Shown: one piece after another, positions 1 to 11,061 of the stretch | How positions within the stretch are numbered: the stretch's first letter is position 1 | How the letters are laid out: the number at the start of each line of letters is the position of its first letter | NCBI GenBank assembly: GCA_036245805.1 | Contig: BTRK01000002.1 | Location: forward strand, 41,026,661-41,090,660 | Source: Pristionchus mayeri | Lineage: Eukaryota > Nematoda > Chromadorea > Rhabditida > Neodiplogasteridae | DNA length: 64,000 bases | Direction of reading: 5' to 3' | Program-made: the position numbers and the translations under genes | The notes under the pieces: model-generated | The model's database searches: none | Told to the model about the DNA's origin: nothing | The model's input: only the letters and a program-made list of their open reading frames with translations

Positions 1-183
1 AACTACAATAAACTGTCATATTCACGCTCACTTGTACTGTCGCTTCCTTGTACTCGCCACTTCTACATTCTTCGTGAGGTTTCTGAAACCAATTATCGTA
101 TTGTTACAACTTGATATTACCTCAACGTCAGCAGGCGCAGCAAAGGTCGTTGCTAGTAGCGATGCTACAAGAGGAATCCTCAT
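1..183 (-). CDS. Copy 1 of modular secreted family, first exon (partial)
   Basis: The ATG at 183-181 opens a 21-codon signal-peptide exon (MRIPLVASLLATTFAAPADVE) that ends at 121 with a GAG|GTAATA donor. The length and the C-terminal AAP.D.E pattern match exon 1 of copies 2, 5, 10 and 12. A TATAAAG box lies about 30 bases upstream (near 213-219), as in its paralogues. The rest of the gene should lie beyond the left edge. A short second exon starting at 83 could be drawn after a 38-base intron, but it does not resemble the family's second exon. The secreted role is inferred from the signal peptide; the function is unknown. Confidence 0.65.
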
Positions 184-984
184 CTTGAATGAAGGAGTTG
201 ATTCATCTCCCTCTTTATAGACATGACGATTCATGCTCCAAGAATTTCCGCATCGCCCCCTTTTAGATACATGGGTTTCTCGATTCCTCCATTTGTGATT
301 CACTCATTCTTCACATCGGAATGAAAAATCTGGTCGACAAATATCGATCGCAATGTCAACAACATTTGGAAATTTCGAATTATTGCAGAAAGAATATACA
401 TGCACCTCCTATTCTTCATTCGAGTAATTATTTTAATAGTTTTTAGACTTGCATTGGCCACCAGAACTAGGTCACCAAAACTCAGAATTGCCTAGCTCAT
501 TAAATTATTTTGAGTATGATCTATTCTTTTCTTTAGTATTTTTGCACAGATTCACTTCTTGAGTTCTCAAGAAAATGTCGAAAATGATGAAAATGATGAA
601 AATGTCGACGCAACGAAAAAAAAAATAATTTGAAGAAATGATGGCAATGGAATGAGGGGAGGGTGCTGATATCGTAGCGTTCGTCCTCCCAGAACCCAGT
701 ATACCTTACATTAACCGGTAGACAATCTAGTAGACATATGAAACGCAGCTAAGTGGAACTCGAACTATCGATTCTACTCGAACTCAGTTTCTCGATGCTC
801 AAACGCCAAACTGAACCATTGACTTCAACCTGAAAAAATTTAGTGTCCATCCATTCAGTGACATTATATAAATGCCTACACAACTGGCTATTCGAGACTC
901 CATATATATTGTCAACTGAAAACGAATATCCAATGCGTGAATAGTTTATTTGATCGGCAAGAATGATAATGCACAATGCTATAG
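184..984. other. Intergenic, no supported gene
   Basis: This holds the upstream region of copy 1 and the 3' flank of copy 2. A minus-strand open frame at 749-976 has no family motif and no splice support. I see nothing else. Confidence 0.5.
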
Positions 985-1510
985 TTACTCAAGACCGCTC
1001 TTCTTCACAAGCTGTTTGGCCTTCAACCCCAGAGCAGCGTTCACGTAGCGGGCGAAGAAGTACTGGAATGAAGAGTTCGAAATTCGGAACATAATCTCTT
1101 ATCTCAACATATTGATATTGAGGAGATGGAGATCATAATTTCGAGCTCAACTCTATTAGAAATATTGACAAGTGTGGATTTGACAGTTTTTTAAAATCAT
1201 GATCAATTTTCTATATTTTTGATGACATTTTGCTTTGTTTTTCTATTTAATAGAGCTTGCACATAATCACGGAAAGTGGCATCCCACCTTACTCTCATTC
1301 CACTTCTTAAACCACGCCAGCACGCGATCGAACATCGTTGATTGGGTCGGTGTCGAAGTCTCCGGCCTGAAAAGGTTGTGTATTGTATTGATCATATAAT
1401 CGAGACAACACTATAGGTAAAATATGAGCACAGAATTAGGAATATCTTCTTAAGATATTTATCTCTTCATTATTCGTGCTCACCGGTTATATATTCGAGA
1501 GATCACGTAT

Positions 1511-1620
1511 CAGGGCTGTGCAAACATTTACGATCTCTTTATTCCACATACTCTCTCACACCGTCTGACCGGCGAGAGAGCATGTGGAATGAAGAAATCC
1601 TAAAATTGTTGACAGCCCTG
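1511..1620. repeat. Hairpin MITE with 8-bp target duplication
   Basis: This is an imperfect palindrome starting CAGGGCTGT and ending ACAGCCCTG, with the shared inner core ACTCTCTC...CGAGAGAG. It is flanked by TCACGTAT at 1503-1510 and 1621-1628, an exact 8-bp duplication typical of hAT-type insertion. It lies in an intron of copy 2. Confidence 0.8.
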
Positions 1621-2887
1621 TCACGTATAATGAAGCGATTCATATCTTCATATGTATACTTACAATGAATTCGTCCAGAGCCTCCTTCGGGATGAATTCA
1701 CCCTTGAATATCAGACGGATCTACAAAAGAACACAATATGAATGAATTTTATAACGGTTTCACTGAGTCTCAGGGTGTAGTTCGCTATACAATTTGTAGA
1801 TTGTAAATGCAGTTACCGTATCTCGACGGAGGTCGAACAGGGGGCTCTCGATCTGGTACGTTCTGCTTCACAGTCTCGAAGTTCATCTCAGCGATCTATG
1901 GATACATTAATGATAACAATTGTATGTTACCGAATAATTGTTTCGGCACTAGGTCGGACGATAATTAATAATCTTAACCTTAGCCTAAAGCTTCGGATGA
2001 TGGCCCGTGATAAAAAATGGGCCTTTTGACACCTTTGGGGACCTGCTGTTAACTTTGTAATAGTACTATTTTGGTAGGATTGTTGGTAGTTCTTTACCTC
2101 CTTGATATCCCACTTATTGGCCCACTCGATGATCTTGTTGTAAGTCTCGTCGCTGATTGGGTGAATATGGAAACCAGTGGCCTACAATAATTTCACAATT
2201 ATTCATATTTCATACGAAATCGTACGTAAAATTCCTCGAATGCAGCCACCGGGAGTGTAGGCTTGTGCGTGAAAATGGTCTGCAAAAATAAGTAAATATT
2301 TATGGATTTTTTTAGATAACATGCATGGATTATTTTATTTATACATCAAAATTCACCCTCTCAAGCGGCTTGATCAATTTCTCAGAAAGGTGGCTGTTCC
2401 CAGCGTCGGGATCAGGCAGATTTGTCTTCCCCGAAATCATGATTGCTTTCTGTGCGGTGGCGTCCCACTGAGCCGTCACGTACTGCAGTAATTGATTTAT
2501 ATTGTAAAGTATTAAGATTTATTTGGTAAATTATAAATGTAAAGTATAAAAAAGTGCTAATGAAAGAGTCTAGAAATTTCAACACAAACAAATTAAACTA
2601 TTTATAATCCAAAACACACCCCCATCGATATTCCACTTTTTGAAGAACTCATTGAGACGATCGTACTCCTCTTCTTTGTCTGGAGAAATCTTCAAGCCCT
2701 GGGTCTGAAAATCTTTGTTTTTTTTCGTTGTAATTGTACGCAATTATTTTAATATTCCTTTGTCTCAGATACTTTGCAACTTAAAGTAAGCTCACGAAGT
2801 AATCGGCGATGGCCTCATCTGGGGTACCGATTTACTTTAATCCGACGACTAACTGAAAAGTTTGTGGTAAGAGGGGAGCGTTCTCAT

Positions 2888-3000
2888 TAGAGTTCGAGAA
2901 ACGATGCCACGGTCTCTTCATTTTACACACTCTCTCACCGCTCCACCGGTTTAGAGAGTGTGCGGAATGAAGAGACGAAGGCCCAAATTACGAAATGTAA
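2888..3000. repeat. Hairpin MITE (GAGTTCG type)
   Basis: A palindrome with ends TAGAGTTCGAG and TTACGAAATGTA and arms containing GTCTCTTCATT / AATGAAGAGAC around a CACTCTCT core. TTCTCAT flanks both sides. It lies in intron 1 of copy 2. Confidence 0.75.
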
Positions 3001-3253
3001 TTCTCATTGAGTTGTACGTTTGCTTCTTTCGTGCTTCCACTGACCTCAGCCAAATCATGCGGGCTCAATTGAGTCTTTCCTTTCAGCGAATCCTGAATGG
3101 ACACATTTGCATTTCGGTTTCAAAAGGTATTAGTGTATTCCTAATTCATCGGTAAAATATACAAAAAAAATCGGTTGTTGCAGTTATGCCCCCACTATCA
3201 TTTCGTATCTAGCGATTATGGGATCGGTAAGGTGCTGGGCGAGGAATATACAT

Positions 3254-3362
3254 TAGACTTCGAGAAAGGATACCACAATCTCTTCATTTTGCTACTCTCT
3301 CGCCGCTCGACCGGTCTAGAGAGTTTGTGAAATGAAGATACGAAAGCCCGAATTACGAACTC
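3254..3362. repeat. Hairpin MITE (GAGTTCG type), second in the same intron
   Basis: Same family as the element at 2888: ends TAGACTTCGAG and CGAACTCTA, arms with TCTCTTCATT / AATGAAGA. The flanks AATATAC / AATATAA suggest a slightly mutated target duplication. Confidence 0.7.
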
Positions 3363-3479
3363 TAATATAAATCGACCAGTAGTTACCTCAGGATCGATCA
3401 GTGCAGCGAATGCAATCGCCAGTAGCGCAGCTCCAAGAAGAATCCTCATCTCGAATGGAGTTGATTCACCTCCGGGATT

Positions 3480-3486
3480 TTTTATA
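3480..3486 (-). promoter_or_regulatory. TATA box of copy 2
   Basis: TATAAAA on the minus strand about 30 bases upstream of the ATG at 3449. The same spacing and the CATTCGAG-ATG start context recur in most copies. Confidence 0.5.
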
Positions 3487-3697
3487 GGGACTGCGATTCA
3501 TGTATCGAGAATTTCAGTGAGGAGTTGTCATCACATCATTTCCTTCTCCTTTTATCCTGTTTTTTTTCCTTTTCTGAATCATCCGTTCGGTAAGGAAATT
3601 TACTGAGATGGCAGGGGAAAAAATGAAATGATTGTAATCGATAGTATTCCTAAACGATAATGAATAATTTATTCAAAAAAAGAAAACAATAATTGCA

Positions 3698-5629
3698 TTA
3701 TTCAGAAATCAGAGTATACTTCAGAAGATCCTTATGCTTCTCTGCCAATGCTACGCTGATGTAGCGAGAGTAGTAGTACTGCAAATATTGATGTGTAACG
3801 CTGAAATGCAAGCATTGTATAGCGTCTCTGTATGGCCTGAGGGGCCTTTAACGGGAATTAGGCACCTCGTTTTTCAGACATTCGGAAAAGAAATGAACTA
3901 TTACTTCGGACCCTTCTGTCCGGTAAGAGCCCCCAGATCATACAGAGCATGCGCGACTAGATCACTAGAGTTTCTCTACCTTTGTCTGGTTCCACCTTAT
4001 GAATCATAGATGTACGTTATCGAATTTCTCATCGGTAAACGGGTTGGTATCGAAGTCTCGGGCCTAAAAAACATTGAAACTGTCGACAAATCACTAAAAT
4101 AAAATAAAATAAACAAATCACAATGAATTCATCCAAAGCCTCCTCGGGAATGGATTCATCCTCGAAAATGTCGCGGATCTGGACGAGAAATGACTATTTA
4201 GTGTCCTGAGTACTTTAGATATAACAGCAACATCAATCACCCTTTCACGCCGGAGTTCGAACATAGGGCTCTCAACAGATTCCGGGACGTTATCCTTCAC
4301 AGTTTCGTAATTCATCTCGGCGATCTGTAGATCCATTTCGTTGTTCAATTTATAATTTAATTTTTTTACCTCGTTAACGTCCCACTTCTGAGCCCACTCG
4401 ATGATCTTGTTGTACGCTTCCTCGCTGATCGGATTTATATGGTAACCTTCGGCCTGGAATTCGATGATTCGAATATCACATCTAGTCTTGATGTTACATA
4501 AAACTCCTCGCAAGCTTCCTCAGGAAGTATCGGTTCTCAAATTCGTTCTCTACTCTAGAGATAGTGTGGAGAATTAACATACCGTGACATCGTTTCAAGA
4601 TCTCAGGTGGTCACCTTTTCAAGTGGCTTCAGCAGCACTTCCGATATGTTGGGGTTGAGTTCGGGTAGATTCGACTTCACGTGTGTATAAATGAATCGAT
4701 CTGTGGTGTTCCACTGTACCGTAAGGAACTGCAAATTATGACCTCAACAGGCAACTGTTGCGCAGTTTTCTTCATATTTTCAATGAACGATCCGCTTCGA
4801 ATAGTTAGAATATCACAAAAAAATTTACTGAAATAAAAAATAATACAAACAATATCGATGTTCCATTTTTTGCCGAAATCAGCGAGGTGCTTGACCTTCT
4901 CTTCAGTGTCCAAGCTGCGGTGGAAATCATGGGTCTGATAAAGATGTAATTAATATGAATTAGTCACTTTAGCTGAGACATTTATCCTATATTTTATAAT
5001 TTGTTTGTTTGTTTACTGTAACTCACAAAGAAATCCGATCGCAGCATCCGAAATACCGTACCACTTGAGCCCGATGACGATCTGAAATTAACACTTATAT
5101 TGAATTATTGAAATGTATATATTGAAATGTTCAGAAAAATGAAAAAAATACGCAGATGTTTTTTGTAAGTTCAGAATGTTTTTTTGTTAGTGCAACGAAT
5201 GGCATGAATCGTTTCGTTATGCCTGATGTCACGCCGTATGTGATGAATAATTTCTAACTAAGCCATCGCTCACATCAACTATTTCCTCACGAGCTCTGGA
5301 CGTGACATTTCCCGTTGGCGCATCCTCAACACGTATCTATTTGAATTAATTTAATTTTTGAAATAATGTACAACTGTTCAGTATCTTTTTCGAAATCAGC
5401 CGAAATGTTGGGTGCGTACTCAAATAAGATATATTTCGTTCCTTGTTTTAAATGTATACTAATGGCATTAATTTTTATCTAAGATTGGCCTAAACGTCAT
5501 TTCTAAACTGACAACAAATCTCGGTTCTTGGCAAAACGTGTTATGTAGTACCTTCCGAAGGATCTACATCACTTCGGCGGGCGCTGCAAAAGCAGCCGCT
5601 AGATGGGCAGCTACAACGAAAATCCTCAT
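3698..5629 (-). pseudogene. Copy 3 of modular secreted family (10 exons, decayed)
   Basis: Exons are 5629-5573, 5081-5027, 4934-4851, 4728-4615, about 4551-4498, 4453-4370, 4324-4241, 4178-4122, 4063-3980 and 3778-3698. The signal exon reads MRIFVVAAHLAAAFAAPAE. Lesions: exon 2 is 55 bases against 57 in paralogues; exon 5 keeps LPEEACEEFY at its end but has lost 2 bases or its acceptor; exon 9 has TGA where paralogues have Trp (VHL*F against V..WF). Other exons keep the family cores NKIIEWAQKW and IAEMNYETV. It is transcribed away from copy 4, with only 454 bases between the two start codons. Confidence 0.8.
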
Positions 5630-6043
5630 TTTGTGTGGCTGATTCATCTCTGCGAAATTTTATATGAATTCCGATTCATGCATCGGGAATTTTGAGTGGA
5701 TTCCTGCGAAGACACAGCCCACAATTTATCCCACACATCCAGACAACCCCCACGCACAATATGACAACTCAATACATTCTGTCATTTCCATTTTTCTTTT
5801 TTTTCATTCTGCGTTGTTCCCCGTGTGATTTACACAATTTCCCTCTAAATGTTCAAATGGTCGATAAATACAACAAAATCGAGAAATTTTCAGTGATTTA
5901 TTGATCTACCAAATCGAATCTTTGTTGATCAACTTCTGAAGGATGAATCTATATTCTACAACTCCTCAGTTTCCCTCAAAATGATTCACAAATTCAAGAT
6001 AAGAGATTCATCACGCAAATTCTCGTCGAATGCATCGTTTTCT

Positions 6044-6050
6044 ATATAAA
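6044..6050 (+). promoter_or_regulatory. TATA box of copy 4
   Basis: TATATAA about 34 bases upstream of the ATG at 6084, followed by the family start context CATTCGAG-ATG. It lies in the 454-base divergent spacer between copies 3 and 4. Confidence 0.45.
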
Positions 6051-6083
6051 TTCGGGCGTTTTCACTGCCTGCCATCATTCGAG

Positions 6084-7222
6084 ATGATGATTGCCCTTGG
6101 ATCGGTGCTTCTAGCTGCTGCTGTCTTCGCAGCCCCGACCGAGCACTTCCGCGAGAAGAGGGAAGGCGTTCTTGATGTACGTACTTTGTAAGCTGACTTT
6201 TTGAAAAGGCGTACACATTGTGCTGATATCGCGCGACAGCATAAGCTTTCCCTGTGATTATCTCATTATGTTTTTAGAACGTCCTTGAAATTGCGTTACC
6301 ACGGAGTACCAAATGAAGCCCTGCCTGAGCTGTTTGTAAGTGATTACTTAGATTTTGATGAAATTTCACTAGATCGATTTTCGACTGGTCGATATAGAAT
6401 GCAGAATAAAGAGATGATGGATTCGTTCTCCAAGTCTAGTTTCCGCGCAATGATTATGGTAATATGTCATTTCGTGTTATTTTTTTTTTAGAATGAGCGC
6501 TTCTTCGACGAGCCAATTTCCCAGGAGAAATTCGACAAGATGATCGAGTGGGTAGAAGTGGAACATCTCCAGGGTAAGGCTCAAGTCAAACTGAACAATT
6601 TTCTGACGTTTTGAGGGATTATCATGACCTAATCACCAACAAAAGATCGCTTTAAAATTTCAGATGGAACACTTTCACTACAATTCCACGGCCGAGACGA
6701 TCTATTCAGCCGAGGCGAATCCCCGACCCGACGCAGACTCCGCGTGGGCAAAGGAGAATTATCATGAGACACGTGTCGGAGTTCTTGAGCAGGTAAATCA
6801 TTATTGCAATGCTTATTTAACACTCATGTTTTATTTTCAGATACTGCGCGATCACAAGCCTGAATTGCCTGAAGCGGCGCTCGAGGAATTCTTCGTGAGA
6901 AATCATATACGAATCTAATTAATTAAAAGATTTGAGGCCTCGGGATTCCATCTCGCATCGTTCCCCATCATTGATGATGCGCACATCGCCATTTCCAAGT
7001 GAGCCGAGAAATGGAATGTTGCAGAGGTATACTATATCTTTAATGGTACAAGCAATGCTCGCATTATTATAATGTATTGCCATGTGATACTCATTGACCA
7101 TTTACAAATGATGCTATACATATCTTCAGGTCGTGCAAGCCCTATCAGGGCAAGACTTTGTGAAGAAGAGGACTAGGCGATTCATCATTAGAGGGATCAT
7201 TAAATTGTTCAAAGGCAAGTGA
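6084..7222 (+). pseudogene. Copy 4 of modular secreted family (truncated, decayed)
   Basis: Exons are 6084-6176, 6278-6335, 6492-6573, 6664-6792, 6841-6894, 6937-7026 and 7130-7222. The first exon is a signal peptide (MMIALGSVLLAAAVFAAP). Exon 2 is 58 bases (1 extra), exon 3 is 82 bases (2 missing), and exon 6 has TGA for the conserved Trp (ISK*AEKW). Exons 4 and 5 are intact and very close to copy 8. The last exon (ending KLFKGK) follows exon 6 directly, so the middle exons 7-9 of the ten-exon layout are absent. Exon 6 has a GAG rather than CAG acceptor. Confidence 0.75.
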
Positions 7223-8022
7223 AAAACTGCATAGTTATCCATGAAAAGCGGAATCCACGAAGTCTGATAAATTGTTTTCACTGATATGCATGCTTGAAGG
7301 AAATATCAAGTGGCGAAATCTAAAAGTTCCACGTATTCTAAAAGAAAATCTAAAAATTATTCTACTGGAGCTAATTCATCCAAAATTGTATATCGATGGA
7401 TGTTGTTGCCCAAACGGCTTGTACCCACTTCATTGGGTATGATCTATCATCAGTACTAATTGGTAAGAGAGCGAGGAGGTCACACATCAATAACTGCGGA
7501 TACTAAGTTATGCGTCGGAAATCTGAATCACTTGATAGCATATGTCACACATAACATCATTGCCAATACATCCCCTTCAAGTATTTCATTTTTCAGTGTG
7601 ATTCACATAATTTTCGCTAAAATAAGGAGAAAATTGAACTGGAGATAAAACAAAGGTTAAAATCGGTATTGAAAGCGCTGAGTGAACACGCCATCTTAGT
7701 TAATGTCGGGCGGGGGAATCGATAATTTCGATCTCCGAATATCCAAATTCAAGAAGGAAATTGATGAATGTTCTCAAAAACCGAAACAAAAAATGTTTTC
7801 AAAATGTGTTACTAAGTTCTCGGTTAATAATTTTTTAATTTTCGCAATGCCTTTCTCAATTCGGGTGGACATAATGTATTGAATCCATTCGTGAATTGAT
7901 ATGTTTTCATGTGATAATTCGGACATGCAACAACTGTCGGAAATAGAAAAACATATATTGTTTAGACACGACTGGTAATCTGTGCAAATTTTATCGGCAA
8001 GTATAATATGAGCCAATCTCAG
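7223..8022. other. Intergenic between convergent copies 4 and 5
   Basis: No coding exon with family similarity or splice support is visible. Open frames at 7460-7648 and 7774-8016 have no recognisable motif. Confidence 0.5.
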
Positions 8023-8397
8023 TTACTCAAGAAACTCGAACTTCTCCACAAGCCGTTTGGCTTTCATCTCAAATATGGCGTTCAAGAAGCGGGCGTAGTA
8101 GTGCTGAAATGTAGAGCAAGATATACGAGTTACGGTTTTTAATTGCCCATACATCTCGACCGGATGGGAGAATACGTGAGTGAAAAACCGATGACCAAAA
8201 TTCTGAACTCTACTGCATTTATCAGCTATTGACAGGGCTCTTTCACATTTTCACTATATATTTTGGCCGGAGCTTAATCGTAGAAAGCCTCGCCTTGCTC
8301 AGTTTCCACTTCTTGAACCACCAAAACACGCGATCGGACTTCTCTTCATCGAAGGGGAGGACGTCGAAGTTTCTCGCCTATAACAAGCAACGACCAA

Positions 8398-8480
8398 AAA
8401 TCAATCGTTTGACTCTCTCAATTTCACACGCTCTCTCGCTCTGTCTTTCTGACAGATGAGAAAAATGAAGAGAGTGTGGC
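8398..8480. repeat. Diverged hairpin MITE
   Basis: An imperfect inverted repeat with TTTGACTCTCT...ACACGCTCTCTCGC and AATGAAGAGAGTG on the other arm. It shares the core of the GAGTTCG-type MITEs but the outer ends are degraded. It lies in an intron of copy 5. Confidence 0.45.
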
Positions 8481-8730
8481 CATTAATCCGTCAAAACGAA
8501 AATACATAACACAACCGTCGGGAATTATTTAATCGGTTTTCGTATAGTCACCCCAAAAAATATCCAGAATCATGATAACTATGAAAACCGTAGGGCATGC
8601 TCACGATGAATTCATCCCGAGCCTCCTTTGGGATGGTGACTCCCTCGAAGATCTGACAGATCTTAAACATGAGGTGCTATCAAAATCAATAATTATGCAG
8701 TTCATAAGAGTACAATCGATTTTGACACAA

Positions 8731-8812
8731 GGTCGAGTGAGAACTATGACGTCAAGCCGCCTTTGATAGATCAAATGCAGTATGACTACATAGTTCTCCC
8801 TCGACCTAGCGT
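8731..8812. repeat. Short MITE carrying a TGACGTCA motif
   Basis: A palindrome of the form CGAG.GAGAACTATGACGTCA...GCCGCC-TTTGAT, with a decayed second arm ending CCTCGACCTAG. It is the same family as the elements at 11676, 26717, 40237, 42112, 42855 and 53106. Confidence 0.7.
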
Positions 8813-9130
8813 CAAGAATGTGTATGAAATTACCGTTTCGTGTCTGATTTCGAACAAGGGGCTTTCAATCGATTCGGGCACGTTCTGCCTCACAGTTTCG
8901 TAGTCCATTTCAGCGATCTGCGTATAATTACTATTATTTCTATTTTCGAAAATTAGTTTCTAATAATTTGTATTCACCTCCTTGATGTCCCACTTCTTGG
9001 CCCACTCAATAATCTTGGTGTAGGTCTCCTCGCTGATAGGGTTAATGTGGAAGCCACCGGCCTTAATATCGGCGAATTAAGACGCAAACAATTTAAGATT
9101 TGAGATTAGACATGTTAATCAAGTTTAGAG

Positions 9131-9238
9131 TAGTGTTGGCTTCGTGGAAAATTACTATCCTCATTCTTTTGGTGTCTCATCAGTCAGTTCACTGAAAGAT
9201 TGGGCATAATGATGAGACCATTTCAAACGAAGCCAACC
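9131..9238. repeat. Small hairpin MITE (GTTGGCTTCG ends)
   Basis: Ends TGTTGGCTTCGT and ACGAAGCCAACC are inverted, with more inner pairing (GGTGTCTCATCA / TGATGAGACC). The flanks AGTTTAGA / AGTTTAAA look like an 8-bp target duplication. It lies in an intron of copy 5. Confidence 0.6.
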
Positions 9239-10526
9239 CTAGTTTAAAGTAATTTTTGTAGAGTAGTTTAGCCTTGAGTTTAAAAGTTTAGAGTCACAAT
9301 CATTGAATCTTCCGAAACGGTTGTGATAAATGGCACAATCCTAGTTGATTGATGTCTATCTCAAATATCCCGTTCACTATACATATAGACCGCAAGCTCC
9401 GCCCACTTTGAGGGGGAAGAGTGTGGACATTTTGCGCAATGTTTGCTGCAAACTCCGACAGCTCGGTAATTCACGTTGTGGACCCTAACTATACATACGT
9501 AAAATTCTGCGAAAGCTGCATCTGGACGAATAGGGCGTTCATATGCAGATGTGATCTGTAAATGCATAATTGGCAAGTACAATCTGCCCACAGGACCCGC
9601 GATCTCGTTATGATATAATAATGGTCTTCAAATAAGATAATCGGTTTGATAAAGCAAAAAATGTCGGACAGCAAATTTCTTTCAAATTTTAAGCCTTATT
9701 TGATTTCTTGGCTTCCCAGTACAATGAAATATCTTGATATTCACCTTTTCAAGCGGTTTTAGCAGTGATACCGATAGGTTTTATTGCGACCGTCGGGTTC
9801 GGGTAGATTCGTCTGATGTTTGTAGATGATTCGTCGAGAGGTTGCGTCCCACTGAACCTTACCGAGCTGGAATAGTTTATATGTAACGTACAAATGAAAA
9901 CGCAGTTCCATTTTCAAAATAATTCTACATTGAAGGGATTCAAACGTAAGTTACTGTTTACGAGGACACTATCTTCGAATTACGTAATACGCAACTAATT
10001 TTCGAAAAAAAATAAAAAAAGAAAAAAAATAAAAAAGACACCATCCATGTTTCATTTCTTGAAGAACTTCACAACACTTTTGAACTCCTGCTCATTTTCG
10101 GGTTCATAGTTGAAGCGTTTGGCCTGAAAAACATACCCTTAAAAATACATTTGTACTACATTAATTTGCACATTATTTGTCAGAAAGCAACAATCTTCGC
10201 AATGATCTCGCAAAACACTCAGTTCTACGAGTGTGATCCTTAAAAAACGATACAAATCGTAGTAATCTCACGAAATACTCAGCAATCGCCGCGTCGGAAA
10301 GTCCGTACCATTTCAAACTGATTACGATCTGGAATTTTTTAGAATTATCCGAATTTCAAATATAAGATAATGTTGAACACTCGTAAACATCGAACAATAA
10401 ATATTCCATTCCATTCACAAGCGAATATCAACACTTTTTGCGACGTCAAAGTCAATTAGATACCTCCACATCGATCGGTGATGCGCAGGCAGCTGCTAGT
10501 AGCGCAGCTCCAAGAAGAATCCTCAT

Positions 10527-11061
10527 CTCGAATGGAACTGATTCACTTCCGCGACTTTTTTATAGTGTCGACGATTCATGCTCCGAGAATTTCAGTGAGG
10601 AGTTGTCAAGGCAAATCACATCATGTCCTTCTCCATTTTCCCGAATTTTTCTATTACTGATTCACCATTTCAAGGAAATTCGGTGACCTTATGCACAAGT
10701 AATCGATAGTAGTCATAAATCCGGCACGATGATCTCTGTAAGAAAATATCCATTATCAAAAGTATGAACAATTTCTTAACCGTTCTGATATTCCATTTTC
10801 GTTGTTAAGAACTGGACTCATGTCCACATCTATTTTTTTTTCAAAATCTATAAATGAAACCATCCGAGAATTGTACACTAAATCGATACTTTACTTCTCC
10901 TCATCTCTTTTTGCAAAATGATTCACCAATTCGAGAAAGGAAATTGACGACTCTATTCACAGACATTCCAGTTTGTTTTCGAAATTCGTCATTACATTTC
11001 TCGGAGAATGGATCGTTATCTCTATAAAACAGGGAGAAATGATTCAATTCCATCATTCGAG
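10527..11061. promoter_or_regulatory. Divergent promoter region of copies 5 and 6
   Basis: It has a minus-strand TATA-like sequence near 10557-10563 (TATAAAA) for copy 5 and TATAAAA at 11023-11029 for copy 6. The sequence between resembles the flanks of copies 2, 7 and 8 (for example TGATTCACC.TTC and TTCTCGGAGAATG). Confidence 0.5.

Larger units (their letters stand above)
985..3449 (-). pseudogene. Copy 2 of modular secreted family (10 exons, decayed)
   Basis: Exons are 3449-3387, 2852-2796, about 2705-2620, 2482-2357, 2279-2226, 2181-2098, 1895-1817, 1720-1664, 1366-1288 and 1062-985. The order is signal exon, then three a-b(-c) units, then a tail exon ending KKSGLE. Exon lengths match paralogues except at three lesions. 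Exon 2 has an in-frame TAA where paralogues have Trp-Tyr (GLK*IG against GLKWYG). Exons 7 and 9 are 79 bases instead of 84, each lacking 5 bases. These shifts do not compensate, so a full protein cannot be made. The first intron contains two hairpin MITEs. Sequencing error could explain a single indel but not all three lesions together. Confidence 0.8.
8023..10526 (-). pseudogene. Copy 5 of modular secreted family (10 exons, decayed)
   Basis: Exons are 10526-10464, 10328-10272, 10123-10040, 9866-9745, 9555-9499, 9061-8978, 8917-8834, 8661-8605, 8377-8294 and 8103-8023. The signal exon is MRILLGAALLAAACASPIDVE. Exon 3 has TGA for the conserved Trp (FFKK*NM), and exon 4 is 122 bases, breaking frame before the conserved LLKPLEK end. 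The remaining exons read cleanly with the conserved cores IIEWAKKWDI and WWFKKW. Exon 9 is followed by GCGAGG rather than GT, either a GC-AG intron or another lesion. It is divergent from copy 6, with 535 bases between the start codons. Confidence 0.8.

Noticed and set aside
1..82. Second exon for copy 1 after a 38-base intron
   Set aside because: The resulting reading (KPHEECRSGEY...) does not resemble the family's conserved second exon, and too little sequence remains to test it.
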